DNA from: Mycolicibacterium senegalense
Lineage (GTDB): Bacteria; Actinomycetota; Actinomycetes; Mycobacteriales; Mycobacteriaceae
Reading direction: 5' to 3'
Length of the DNA stretch: 64,000 bases
Assembly (NCBI RefSeq): GCF_019645875.1
Contig: NZ_CP081000.1
Location: 1,240,001 to 1,304,000 of the forward strand
Positions 42,186 through 52,200 of this stretch are shown here, piece by piece. Each line of letters begins with the position of its first letter. Positions within the stretch are counted from its first letter, which is position 1. The notes under the pieces are model-generated. The model was not told the origin of the DNA. It searched no databases and saw nothing but the letters and a program-made list of their open reading frames with translations. Both the position numbers and the translations under genes were made by a program.

Positions 42186-43442
42186 GTGACTTTGACGTCT
42201 GTTCGTCGTGCCTACCTGGCGGTCGCACTTGCCGTGCTGGCCATCTCAGGTGGTGTCGTTGTTTCGGCCCTGCCGGACTGCGCCGAGCATTGCCAGACGT
42301 TGGCCGCGCCACCCCAAGGTGTCCCGCAGCCGTCGCCCACCGAGCCGGCGAAACTGACCATCACGCCCAAGTCCGACGCCGAAGTCGACCCGCTGGCCCG
42401 CGTCATGGTCACCGCCGACACCGGCACCGTGGCACGGGTGACGATGACCAACGACGCCGGCAAGGAGATCCCCGGCGTCCTCACTCCCGACGCCAGGACG
42501 TGGAAGCCGACCACCACCCTGGGCTACGGCCGCACCTACACGCTGAAGGTCGACGCGCGTGGCCCCGGCGGAATGCCGACCCGTAAAACCGTCAGCTTCT
42601 CCACGGTGACCCCGGGCTACCAGGCCCGGGTCTACCTCAACGGTACGAACTACGCCCCGCTGCAGGAGGGCGCCACCTACGGCGTCGGCATGGTGGTCGT
42701 CGCCCGCTTCGACGAGCCGATCACCGACAAGGCCGGCGCCGAAAAGCGGATGAAGGTCATCACCGAGCCCAAGGCCGTCGGCTCGTGGAACTGGATCGAC
42801 GACCAGACCGCGCACTGGCGTCCCGAGAAGTACTACGCACCGGGCACCAAGGTCACCGTCGACGCCGGCATCTACGGCGCCAAGCTCGGCGACGACCTCT
42901 ACGGCGCGCAGGACGAGAAGGTGTCGTTCACCATCGGCGCCTCGCACGTCACCATCGCCGACGACACCGACAAGCAGGTCAGGGTCTACGACAACGGCAA
43001 GCTGGTGCGCACCATGCCCACTTCGATGGGTATGGGCGGCACCGAGACCGTGGGCGGCACCACGATGAGCTTCTGGACGCCGCGCGGCATCTACACGGTG
43101 ATGGACAAGGCCAACCCGGTGATCATGGACTCCTCGACCTACGGCCTGCCCGTCAACTCGCGGCTCGGTTACAAGACGACCATCCCGTGGGCCACACGGA
43201 TCAGCATCGACGGCATCTACCTGCACCAGTTGAACTCGACGATCTGGGCCCAGGGCAAGGAGAACGTCAGCCACGGCTGCCTGAACCTCAGCGGCGAGAA
43301 CGCCGAATGGTTCTACAACTTCTCCGTCCCCGGCGACATCGTCGAGATCCGCAACACCGGCGGCGACCCGCTCAAACCGACCAACAACGGCGACTGGTCC
43401 GTGCCGTGGGCCGAGTGGGTCAAGGGCAGCGCGCTGCGCTGA
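42186..43442 (+). CDS. L,D-transpeptidase (LdtMt2-like)
   Basis: 418 residues from GTG 42186. N-terminal membrane/export segment (AYLAVALAVLAISGGVVVSA), then two Ig-like domains (VTADTGTVARVTMTNDAGKE; VYLNGTNYAPLQEGATYGVG) and a YkuD catalytic domain from about residue 255. Active-site motif IYLHQLN...SHGCLNLS with catalytic Cys near 365. A C-terminal extension (DWSVPWAEWVKGSALR) is also typical of LdtMt2. It forms 3->3 cross-links in peptidoglycan and is inhibited by carbapenems in the known homologues. Confidence 0.95.
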   Translation: MTLTSVRRAYLAVALAVLAISGGVVVSALPDCAEHCQTLAAPPQGVPQPSPTEPAKLTITPKSDAEVDPLARVMVTADTGTVARVTMTNDAGKEIPGVLTPDARTWKPTTTLGYGRTYTLKVDARGPGGMPTRKTVSFSTVTPGYQARVYLNGTNYAPLQEGATYGVGMVVVARFDEPITDKAGAEKRMKVITEPKAVGSWNWIDDQTAHWRPEKYYAPGTKVTVDAGIYGAKLGDDLYGAQDEKVSFTIGASHVTIADDTDKQVRVYDNGKLVRTMPTSMGMGGTETVGGTTMSFWTPRGIYTVMDKANPVIMDSSTYGLPVNSRLGYKTTIPWATRISIDGIYLHQLNSTIWAQGKENVSHGCLNLSGENAEWFYNFSVPGDIVEIRNTGGDPLKPTNNGDWSVPWAEWVKGSALR

Positions 43443-43446
43443 GTGC

Positions 43447-44193
43447 CTACTTCGGCGCGGGCAGTTTGGCGGCGATGCGGTCGATGACCGCATTGGCCTG
43501 CGCCTGCGAATCGCCGTCACCGCACACGATCGACTCGACGACGGCGCTGCCGCGGGCCAAGACGGCGTGATAGCAGTTGCGGGCCGGCGCTTCCTGACGC
43601 CGAGCCCCTCCGCCACCGCGGGCGGTGTCGAGGCGGGGATCGGGCAGCGCAGCCGGGTTCTCCGAGGTCACCGGCCCGGCCGTCCAATGCTGGGTGACGT
43701 CCTTGGCGGCGATGGTGAACACGACGCCATCGCGGCACTGCTCGTCGTTGATCATCCGGACCGTGTTGCCGGCCACCCGCAACGCCTGACGTCCGGCCTG
43801 CCGCCAGACCGGTGAGGTCTGCGGAAACACCTGAATCAGCTGGGCCGCCGATTGTCCCCGCGTGCCGCGGTGGTTGTCGCCGACCACGGCCTGGTAGCCG
43901 TCGGCCCCCACCGCCTCCTGGAACAGCAGACGGGCCGCGCAGTCACGGGGCTCGATGCCGGCCGAGGGTTGTCCGGGCTGGGTGAACGTCGCCGTCTGCC
44001 GCATATCGGAATCGCCGACGATCTCACCCAGATCGCCCGGGCTCAGGAGCGCTGCACGAGCCGCCGCGGCCGGATCCGCCGGTGCCGGAGTCTGTGCGGC
44101 TGACGTCGGAACCGACTCATCAGAGCCGTCGCTTCCGGGCGAACATCCTGCCAACAGCAGAACCGCTCCGAGCAAACCCACCGCAGCCCGCAC
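43447..44193 (-). CDS. Lipoprotein with PknH-like extracellular sensor domain
   Basis: 248 residues, GTG start with a G-rich Shine-Dalgarno. Signal peptide with lipobox LLLAGC, a Ser/Ala/Pro linker, then a domain resembling the PknH_C sensor: LLSPGDLGEIVGDSDM, DCAARLLFQEAV, VFPQTSPVWRQAGRQAL, DGVVFTIAAKDVTQHW, NCYHAVLARGSAVVESIVCG with paired cysteines. Many mycobacterial lipoproteins (LpqQ, LprH type) carry this domain with unknown ligand. It converges on the L,D-transpeptidase gene, 4 bp apart. Confidence 0.85.
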   Translation of the reverse strand: MRAAVGLLGAVLLLAGCSPGSDGSDESVPTSAAQTPAPADPAAAARAALLSPGDLGEIVGDSDMRQTATFTQPGQPSAGIEPRDCAARLLFQEAVGADGYQAVVGDNHRGTRGQSAAQLIQVFPQTSPVWRQAGRQALRVAGNTVRMINDEQCRDGVVFTIAAKDVTQHWTAGPVTSENPAALPDPRLDTARGGGGARRQEAPARNCYHAVLARGSAVVESIVCGDGDSQAQANAVIDRIAAKLPAPK

Positions 44194-44297
44194 TGCGCCC
44201 CCCTCGTCATGTTCGGTCGATGGTGTTGATCATGCCCCAGCCGCCGCGGGCGCGAATGCGGCAAATCTGGCCGCTGCGCAGGCGGGTGACCGCCGGC

Positions 44298-44939
44298 TCA
44301 GAACACCCGACGCGCCGGCGGGGGTTTCTTCACGACGGCCGGCAGGATGAACGTCTCGATGTAACCACGGGCCACCGCCGGATCGTTCATGTCGGGAACC
44401 GCCTTCACCAGAAACCCCAGCGCGGTCGCGATGATGAACTGCGCCAAGTCATGTGCGTGCAGGCCGGACCGGAATTGGCCGGCGTCGTCGGCGATCATGG
44501 CCTCGACGGTGGTCTGCACCAACTCGGTCAGGCGCGAATCGCTGGCGATCAACGACGCGATCGTGCCGTCGGGCGTCTGGTCGGCGATGGTGTTGAGCAG
44601 CGGATCGGACACCAGCTCGGTTGCGACGATGACCAGGCTCTCGACCAAAAGGTCGACAGGACCGGCGCCCTCGGGGATCCGCGTGAGGATCGACGCCATG
44701 TGCCGCTGGGTGGTGCGCTGGACCATGGCCGCGATCAGCTCGTTGCGGTTGGCGAACTGCCGGTAGATCGCGGTGCGCGAGTAACCGGCCTCGTGAGCGA
44801 TGACCTCCATGGTCGAGGCGCGGTACCCGCGGGTGATGAACAGGTGCTCGGCGGCGTCCATCAACACCTCGCGGGACTGCTCGGCGGTGTTGCCGCCGCC
44901 GACCGGGCGGCCCCGGGGTCGGCGTTCTGGTGCTGACAA
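44298..44939 (-). CDS. TetR-family transcriptional regulator
   Basis: 213 residues; TTG start with AGGA 8 nt upstream. N-terminal helix-turn-helix: LMDAAEHLFITRGYRASTME, VIAHEAGYSRTAIYRQFANR. The C-terminal ligand domain is hydrophobic and helical (VDLLVESLVIVATELVSDPL, FIIATALGFLVKAVPDM). Divergent from the secreted alpha/beta hydrolase gene with an AT-rich spacer holding a palindrome at 45044. Confidence 0.93.
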   Translation of the reverse strand: MSAPERRPRGRPVGGGNTAEQSREVLMDAAEHLFITRGYRASTMEVIAHEAGYSRTAIYRQFANRNELIAAMVQRTTQRHMASILTRIPEGAGPVDLLVESLVIVATELVSDPLLNTIADQTPDGTIASLIASDSRLTELVQTTVEAMIADDAGQFRSGLHAHDLAQFIIATALGFLVKAVPDMNDPAVARGYIETFILPAVVKKPPPARRVF

Positions 44940-45043
44940 TCGACTGTCCTGCTCGGCTGCGTAATCGGGTTTGCGTAATGGGATCTCAGTATGCAGGACG
45001 GGCTACTGCTGCTGAGACCGCAAACCGTTAAAGGAACATTTGA

Positions 45044-45053
45044 ACAAATTTGT
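45044..45053. promoter_or_regulatory. Short palindrome in the tetR-hydrolase divergent promoter
   Basis: ACAAATTTGT, a perfect 10-bp palindrome in an AT-rich patch of the 158-bp spacer. A candidate TetR operator; short, so only suggestive. Confidence 0.3.
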
Positions 45054-45097
45054 GCATTTTCCTGCGGACGGCCGCTGGCGCCGGTTAGCGTGCCTGC

Positions 45098-46831
45098 GTG
45101 ATCAAACCGGGGCGGGCCATGCATGTGTTCACAGTGACGGGATGGGGCGCGCTGGTGGTCGCGCTGTGGCTGGGGCTGCTCGCGGCCACGGCGTCGACGG
45201 CCCACGCCGATCCTGGCCGCGAGAAGTCAACCACGCAGTCCGCCAACGACTCTGACAAGCCGACGAAGATCCGGGACAAAGCCGGCCAGCTTGGCCCGCG
45301 CAAGGCCAAGGCGCACCGGGACGACGATGGCGCGTCGCGTCAGCGCCCGCGACTGTCCGTGCCGAGGCCCTCGGCGGGGTCATTGCCGACACCTGCTGAC
45401 GTGCGCGACGCGGTGGACGAGCTCGGCGCCAAGGTGCGCACCACACTGACCAGCCGTGCCGGCCACACATCGAAGGTCAGGGCCGCGCAACCACTTTCAC
45501 GGCCCAAGGTCGGCTTCAAGCGTGACGCGCTGCAGCTGCCCAGGGTGGCCGACACCGCCGTGGCCGAGGAGGCAGCACCCGATATCGCCAACGCGATCGC
45601 CGCCGTCACCGGCCCCGCGGCCGAGGGCCGGACCCTCTTCGCCGATCTCACTGACCGAGTATCGAAAACAGTTGCCGATCAACCGGCTACGCGACCCATC
45701 GCGCAGCTGGCCGCCGCCCCCATCGGCACCCCGGTCGCCGCGCCGCGGCCTGCGCCGCTGGTGAACATCGTCGGCTCACTGGTGTTCAACGTGGTCGGTG
45801 CTGCGCTGCAGGTGTTCTCGGGACCGCCGGTGCTCCCGCCGGGCAGCAACGTCACCGTTCGAAGCTCGACGCTGGACATGCCCGGCACCAACCAGACCGT
45901 GCGCGCGGACTGGTACTTCCCCGAAGACCCGGACTCCGCCACCGGCGTCATCTACCTGCAGCACGGATTCATGGCCACCGGCCCGATGTACAGCTACACC
46001 GCGGCGTACCTGGCCGAGGAGACCAACAGCATCGTCGTGGTACCCACGTTGTCGTCAAACCTGTTCGACACAGGCGCCGAATGGATCGGCGGGGAACCGA
46101 TGCAGCAGTCCGTCGCCGACCTGTTCGCCGGTGACCGGCCGGAACTGACCGCGAGCGCCGCCGCGGCTGCGGGCCACCCCGTCACGCTGCCGTCCAAGTT
46201 CGTGCTGGTCGGGCATTCCCTGGGCGGAATGCTGGTCACCGGCGCCGCCGGGCGGATGGTCGACAACGGCGCGGTCGACGACCTGGCCGGGGTGGTGCTG
46301 CTGGACGCGGTGGACACCGATCACGACATGCCCGACGCGCTCGACAAGCTCAAGGGCGCCAATTACCGCCCCGTGCTGCTCATTTCATCCGAGCGGTACG
46401 TGTGGAACCTCGACGGCACGGTCGGTGACGAACTGCAGGCCGCCCGGCCCGGCAAGTTCAACGGTGTCATGCTGGCCGGTGGCCGCCACATCGACGGACT
46501 GCAGGGGGCCAACCCCATCCTGCAGTTCGCCGAATACCTGATCGCGGGCTTCTCGCAACCGCAGAACATCGATGCGGTCAAGACGATTTCGGCCGGCTGG
46601 ATCAACGACATGTTCAACGGCACCGACTCCGGAGTGCACGGCGCACCGCAGGAGAGCATCGAGATTCCCACCCCGTCGGGCACCGCCACCGCGGTGGTGC
46701 TGCCGTTTGCTTCTGACGAAATCGTCCAGGCCACGCCGTGGGACGGGGTGGCCGAGGCGATCCTCGACGCCCTGATGCAATTCGCGGTGTACGAGCCGCT
46801 GGCCGGACAGTCGGTCGCACTGACCGTCTGA
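45098..46831 (+). CDS. Secreted alpha/beta hydrolase
   Basis: 577 residues from GTG 45098. Signal peptide ending in TASTAHA near residue 37, then about 150 residues of polar Pro/Lys-rich linker, a short hydrophobic segment, and a hydrolase domain from about 250. The nucleophile elbow GHSLGGMLV is near 371, LLDAVDTDHDMPDAL follows, and GGRHIDGLQG may supply the His. An exported esterase or lipase is likely; the substrate is unknown. Confidence 0.85.
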   Translation: MIKPGRAMHVFTVTGWGALVVALWLGLLAATASTAHADPGREKSTTQSANDSDKPTKIRDKAGQLGPRKAKAHRDDDGASRQRPRLSVPRPSAGSLPTPADVRDAVDELGAKVRTTLTSRAGHTSKVRAAQPLSRPKVGFKRDALQLPRVADTAVAEEAAPDIANAIAAVTGPAAEGRTLFADLTDRVSKTVADQPATRPIAQLAAAPIGTPVAAPRPAPLVNIVGSLVFNVVGAALQVFSGPPVLPPGSNVTVRSSTLDMPGTNQTVRADWYFPEDPDSATGVIYLQHGFMATGPMYSYTAAYLAEETNSIVVVPTLSSNLFDTGAEWIGGEPMQQSVADLFAGDRPELTASAAAAAGHPVTLPSKFVLVGHSLGGMLVTGAAGRMVDNGAVDDLAGVVLLDAVDTDHDMPDALDKLKGANYRPVLLISSERYVWNLDGTVGDELQAARPGKFNGVMLAGGRHIDGLQGANPILQFAEYLIAGFSQPQNIDAVKTISAGWINDMFNGTDSGVHGAPQESIEIPTPSGTATAVVLPFASDEIVQATPWDGVAEAILDALMQFAVYEPLAGQSVALTV

Positions 46832-46903
46832 GGGCTGAAATCGTGCCTGTCACCCCGTGGTGGCGCCCATATCCTGGTGAGAACGCCGAACCGGGGGGGA
46901 GCC

Positions 46904-47308
46904 GTGGGGGAGATGCCGCCAGAGGAATACCCGCATGAGTGGGTCGATCGGTACGGGCCGCAGACGCACGTCCAGCCGCCGCAGGAGAAGGGGCGGCAGG
47001 ACCAAACCGTGCTGGGCATCCGCTGGGTCGCAGGAGTCATCGGCGGCGGCGCTCTGGCGTTCTGGGCCCTGGTCATCTTCGGGGTGCTCAGTTCGGCCTT
47101 CGACACCAACCCGGCCACCGATCCGCACGGCTACGGCATCGTCTTCGGCGTGCTCATCGCTGTGCCGGTGAGTCTCTTCTGGGCCCTGGTGCTGCCGTTC
47201 GCCGCGCCCAAACGCCGGTGGGGCCGCGCCTTCGCGGTCTCGTTGCTGGCCCTCCTGGCCCTCAACGCGCTGGTGTACTGGGCGCTGAGCGTGTCGGGTG
47301 CCGGTTAG
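46904..47308 (+). CDS. Membrane protein, 134 residues
   Basis: GTG 46904 chosen for the GGGGGGA Shine-Dalgarno; ATG 46913 is also possible. Polar N-terminus (PPEEYPHEWVDRYGPQTHVQ), then three helices (VAGVIGGGALAFWALVIFGV, GIVFGVLIAVPVSLFWALVL, FAVSLLALLALNALVYWALS). No family recognised. Confidence 0.7.
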   Translation: MGEMPPEEYPHEWVDRYGPQTHVQPPQEKGRQDQTVLGIRWVAGVIGGGALAFWALVIFGVLSSAFDTNPATDPHGYGIVFGVLIAVPVSLFWALVLPFAAPKRRWGRAFAVSLLALLALNALVYWALSVSGAG

Positions 47309-47387
47309 CGCGATGTGGGTGTTCGCTGAGATGCGCTGAACAAGGCATATAACAAGCTCAGCTATACATTTTGCCGCGAAAACGTTA

Positions 47388-47398
47388 ACCAAATTGGT
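47388..47398. promoter_or_regulatory. Short inverted repeat upstream of the 49-residue membrane protein
   Basis: ACCAA-A-TTGGT. The surrounding AACCAAATTGGTGC resembles AACAAATTTGTGC at 45043-45055, with one base inserted. Possible shared operator; weak. Confidence 0.25.
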
Positions 47399-47468
47399 GC
47401 GTCATCCATATGTGATTCAGCCCACCGGCGATGTACATTGTGATCGCTGTCATAGGAAAGGGCGTGCA

Positions 47469-47618
47469 ATGGTCGGTGCATTTGTGGGCGTACTTCTGCT
47501 GGTGCTCGGCATCGGCGCGGTCGCCGGCGTCGTCACGGCTGCGGCGATGGGCCTGCCCACGCTGGCAATCGTGATCGGCCTCGTCTCCGGCGCATTTTTC
47601 GCCGGACGCGCCGTTTAG
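47469..47618 (+). CDS. Very small membrane protein, 49 residues
   Basis: ATG 47469 with AGGAAAGGG upstream. Almost wholly hydrophobic: VGAFVGVLLLVLGIGAVAGV and LPTLAIVIGLVSGAFFAGRA, i.e. two helices. Its stop overlaps the recD stop by 4 bp on the opposite strand. Function unknown. Confidence 0.6.
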   Translation: MVGAFVGVLLLVLGIGAVAGVVTAAAMGLPTLAIVIGLVSGAFFAGRAV

Positions 47619-49264
47619 AGCTTCAGCCGCTTTCGCAGGCCGGTCGCCCGGACTGCCTGCCGGGAAATCGCCGCGCGAATCTCCGCCTCGGACCCCACGA
47701 CGCGCACCCGCGTCTTGGCCCGGGTGACCGCCGTGTAGAACAGCTCTCGCGTCAACAACCGGGAGTCCTCCGGCGGCAGCAGCACGGTCACCTCATCGGC
47801 TTGGCTGCCCTGGGACTTGTGGATCGTCATGGCGTGCATGGTCTCGACTTCGGTGAGCCGACCGGTGGCGAACGTCCCCGACCCACCCACGGTCGCACGC
47901 AGGCCGTCCGGCGTGGCGATGGTGACACCGGTATCGCCGTTGTAGAGCTTGAGCCCATAGTCGTTGGCGGTCACCAGGATCGGCCGCCCCACGTACCACG
48001 ACGCCCACATGGGCTCACCGGTCGCCTCGGCCAGCCACCGCTGCACCTGACGGTTCCAGTGCCCAACGCCGAACGGACCGCGCCGGTGCGCGCACAACAG
48101 CCGATGCTCGTCGAGGATCGCCAGCGCCGTCGGACCGTCCCCGAGAATCGCCGCCTGTCGCAGCGCAAGGGCATGCGGCACAAGGACTTCCCGTAAGCGC
48201 TCGGTTGCGTCCGCGGACACCCACTCGACGTGCTCGCCGCCGGCTGCCAACACCTCCACCGCCCGCGACGCATCCCCAGCCCGGATTGCTGAGGCCAGCG
48301 TCCCGATCGACTCACCGAACCGGTGCGAGGTTTGCAGGGCCGCGACTCCGCGCGAACCCAACCCGTCGACCAGATCGGCCAACACCGCACCGGCTTCCAC
48401 CGAGGCCAGCTGATCGGGATCACCGACCAGCAGCAGCCGGGTTTGCGGGCGCACCGCCTCCAACAGCCGCGCCATCATCGTCAGCGACACCATCGAGGTC
48501 TCGTCCACGACGATCACATCGTGTGGCAAGCGATTGGCCCGGTGATGACGGAACCGCGACGACGTGTCCGGGCGAGGCCCCAACAGCCGGTGCAGCGTGG
48601 TGGCCTGCAGACCCGAGATGCGTTCCCGATCCACCGCGTCGAGCCGGTTCACCTCAAGCTGGACGGCCTCCTGCAGCCGTGCGGCGGCCTTGCCGGTCGG
48701 CGCGGCCAGCGCGATGCGCAGCGACGGGTGCCCGGCCAGCGCGGCCTGTTCCGCCAGCAGCGCCAGCAACCGCGCCACGGTGGTGGTCTTGCCGGTGCCC
48801 GGACCGCCGGTCAGCACCGTGAGCCCTTGAGACAACGCCACATTCGCCGCAGCCCGCTGCTCTTCGAAACCCGGCGGGAACAACCGCGCCACCTCGGGCG
48901 CCGAGCCACCCGGCTCGGCGGCCACCAAGGCCAGCACGTCGTCACAGACCTGCTGCTCCTCCAACCAGTAGCGGTCGAGATAGAGCAGGTCGCCGAACAG
49001 CCGCAGCACCGGGGGAGGACCCGTCAGCGGGCTGGCCGCCACCGCCGCCAGCCACTCGTCGGCCTGCGGCCACGGCAGCTGCGGCAGCTGGGTCTGCGCG
49101 GCCACTGACCGCAGATCCACGCACACCGATCCGCCGCGCAGTGCCCGGACCGCCAATGCCAGCGCCAGTTCGACCACCGGGTCGGTGCAGTCGGCCAGCG
49201 AGCTCAGCCGTTGGGCCACGTGCACATCGGCGGGCTCCAGGATCTCGGCGAACGCGTCGAGCAT
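47615..49264 (-). CDS. recD: RecD subunit of RecBCD helicase-nuclease
   Basis: 549 residues from ATG 49264, which shares one base with the recB stop (TGATG). Walker A LTGGPGTGKTTTVARL, Walker B VDETSMVS, GDPDQLASVEAG, and the C-terminal MTIHKSQGSQADEV and AVTRAKTRVRVVG are all present. RecD is the 5'-3' helicase motor of RecBCD. In mycobacteria RecBCD serves single-strand annealing repair, while AdnAB does most end resection. An apparent upstream extension to 49945 is antisense noise from recB. Confidence 0.95.
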   Translation of the reverse strand: MLDAFAEILEPADVHVAQRLSSLADCTDPVVELALALAVRALRGGSVCVDLRSVAAQTQLPQLPWPQADEWLAAVAASPLTGPPPVLRLFGDLLYLDRYWLEEQQVCDDVLALVAAEPGGSAPEVARLFPPGFEEQRAAANVALSQGLTVLTGGPGTGKTTTVARLLALLAEQAALAGHPSLRIALAAPTGKAAARLQEAVQLEVNRLDAVDRERISGLQATTLHRLLGPRPDTSSRFRHHRANRLPHDVIVVDETSMVSLTMMARLLEAVRPQTRLLLVGDPDQLASVEAGAVLADLVDGLGSRGVAALQTSHRFGESIGTLASAIRAGDASRAVEVLAAGGEHVEWVSADATERLREVLVPHALALRQAAILGDGPTALAILDEHRLLCAHRRGPFGVGHWNRQVQRWLAEATGEPMWASWYVGRPILVTANDYGLKLYNGDTGVTIATPDGLRATVGGSGTFATGRLTEVETMHAMTIHKSQGSQADEVTVLLPPEDSRLLTRELFYTAVTRAKTRVRVVGSEAEIRAAISRQAVRATGLRKRLKL

Positions 49265-52200
49265 CACGCGGCTCCCTGATCGAGTAGTTGTGACATCGCG
49301 ATCACCAGCGCGGCGGGCGGTTTCCAGCTGAACACCCCGGCGGGATGCCCGTCGACGACGGGGGTCTGCACCCCGCACATCCCGCGCACGAACAGGTACA
49401 TCACCCCGCCCAGATGGGTGGCCGGATCGTAGTCGGGCAGCCGCCAACTCAGGAACCGGTGCAGCACAACGCTGTACAGCAATGCCTGCAGTGGATAGTC
49501 GGAGTGCAGCATCGCCTCGGCCATCCGGTCCCGGCCGTAATCGGCTGCGGTCAGCGGCTCGTCCCCGGTGCCCAGCCAGTTGGTCTTGTAGTCGACGACG
49601 ACGAAACGCCCGCCGATCCGCAGCACCACATCCACCGAACCGGACAGGTACCCGCGCAGCGGCTGGCGGCCCAGCAGTCCCGTCGACAACCGGTCGGCAT
49701 ATCCCGCCATGGGATCGTCGGCCGGCAGATGCTCGTCGAGCAATGCGCCGACGTCGGCCAACCGGGCGAACTCGCCGCCCCGCAGATCGCCGCCGGCCAT
49801 GGGGAATTCGAAGTCCAGCTCGCACAGCCGGTCGGCCAGCCCGATCTGGCGCAGCGTCACGCCGGGTGCCAACGGCCCCAGCGGGGTGTCGAGCATGGGT
49901 AGCAGGGCCCCGGCAAGTTCCTCCGCGGACACCTCCACCGGCCACCGGGCGGCGTGCCTGCGCACCTCGGCCAGCAGTTCTGCCGGCAGATCCGCGGCCA
50001 ACGGGTCGGCGGTCTCCAGGACCGCGTGCACCAGCGACCCGAACGCCGCCCCGGTGGGCAACGACGCCATCGGGGACGGGACGTCGGCACCCTGGGCAGC
50101 GGCGATGACGGCGATGTCGGTCGACTCGTCATCGAGTTCGACGACCTCCGGTTCGCTGGACACCCCGGCGTGCCCGTCATCCTCGGCCGCCCGCAACAGT
50201 CCCGAGTACGACGTGCGCCGCCACGCGGTATCGATCGAGCGGTGAAAATGCCGCGCCGCCAAACCATCCGGTACATCGTGGGTGGGCACCGGGGCGGCCG
50301 GAAGGACCACCGACTCCTCCAGCGTCGGGCCACCCGCGGCCTCCCACGCCCGCAGCCGCGCCAGCGCGTCGTCGTCGGAGACCTTGGCCGGGGCGCACCG
50401 GTCGGGCACCGCGGCCTCGCCGGGCGCCCGCCCGCGCAGCAGCCGCGACAGACCGCCGTTGGGCTCGTCGTTGGACGGTGCCCACCATGCCACCACCTGC
50501 GACTGAGCCCGGGTCATCGCCACATAGGTCAAACGGCTGTCATCGGCGGCGGCCTCGGCCCGCCCGGCCCGGGTCACCGCCGGGTCGGGGCCACCGACCT
50601 GCAGGCAGCGCACCCCCTCGTCGTGGAACAACACCAGATCCGGTTCCGGCACGTACCGGTTGAAGGCGAACGGCAGGTACACGATCGGGAACTGCAAGCC
50701 CTTGCTCACCCACACCGTCATGATCTGCACCGCGGCCGCGTCGCTGTCCAGACGCCGGTTGCGTTCGGATTCACCACCGCCCTCCGAGCGCTGGGTGCGC
50801 AGCCAGTCCCTCAGAGCGGCCAGCCCGAAGCCCTCCCGGTGCGCGGTGTCGCCGAGTAGTTGGGTCATGTGAGCCAGGTCCGTCATCAACCGCTCACCGC
50901 CCTGCCAGGACAGCACCCGCTTGCCCATGCCGGCCAACTGCGCGGCCTCGAAGATCGCCGCGACTCCGCGCTCACGGGCATGGCCGGCCCAGGTGCGCAA
51001 AGTATCGGCCACCCGATCGGTCAACGCATCCCCGCCGGCGGCAAGGGTTTCCGCCGTCTCGCCGAAGAACATCGTGGCTGCGGCGGCCCGCACCAACCCG
51101 GGCCGGTGCGGCTGGTCGAACGCTTCCAGCAGGTACAGCCAATCTTCGGCGGCCTCGGAATTGAACACGTCCGAATCCCCGGTGTAGACCGCGGGAATGC
51201 CGGCCGCCAGCAGCGCGGTGTGGCAGGCCCGGGCGTCCTTGTGGGTCTCGACGATCACCGCGATGTCGCGGGCCTGCAGCGGGTCGCCGCCGAAGGTGGC
51301 GCCGCTGGTCAGCAACGCGCCGATGTCGGCGGCCAGATCCCTTCCGATGTGCTCACGCAAATCAGAGATCGGAATCACCTTGGTACCGGGCCGGTTTCGC
51401 GTCACCACGCGCAGCCTGAACGGATCGTTGTGCGGCGCCCCGGCCAGCCGGTGGCCCTGGTGGTTGGCCTGCACGTCGTGCACCACGATGTCGGGGCCAC
51501 CGAGTTCGGCCCCCCGCAACACCGCCTGCAAGCGATCCACCAGCACGCTGTCGCTGCGCCAGTTGGTGCCCAGCGTCTGCTTGTCTCCGGCAGTGGCCGC
51601 GGCCCGCAGATAGGTGTCGATATCCCCGCCGCGGAACGCATAGATCGCCTGCTTGGGGTCACCGATCAAAATCAGGGTCGACTGCCCGGAGAACGCCCGC
51701 TCGATCACCTGCCACTGCACCGGGTCGGTGTCCTGGAACTCGTCGACCATCACGATCGGCCAGCGCTGCGCCATGCGCACCCGGGCCGCGGAGTTCTCGG
51801 ATTGCAGCGCCCCGGCCAGCCGGGTCAGCAGGTCGTCATAACCCAGCACACCTCGGCGGCGCTTGCGAATCTCCAACTCCGCCAACACTGCCCGCGCGAA
51901 GGCCACCCGAATTCCCGCCGGGGACTCCGGTTCGGGGTCCAGCGGCCGCAGCTCAGTCGCCGGATTGGCCACCACCACGCGGGCCAGCCGCAGCGCCTCG
52001 GCATAGCCCAGCTCGGGGACGTCGCGCTGCGCACCGAAGTGGGCCAGATACAGATCGTCGACGATCTCGCACACCAGGTCGTCGAGACTTTCGACCAGCG
52101 TCACACCCGAATCGCTGTCCCCGGCCACGCCGAGCGATTTCAGCACGATCTGACAGAACTGGTGCGTGGTGGCGATGGTCGCCGCATCGAAACCGGCCAG

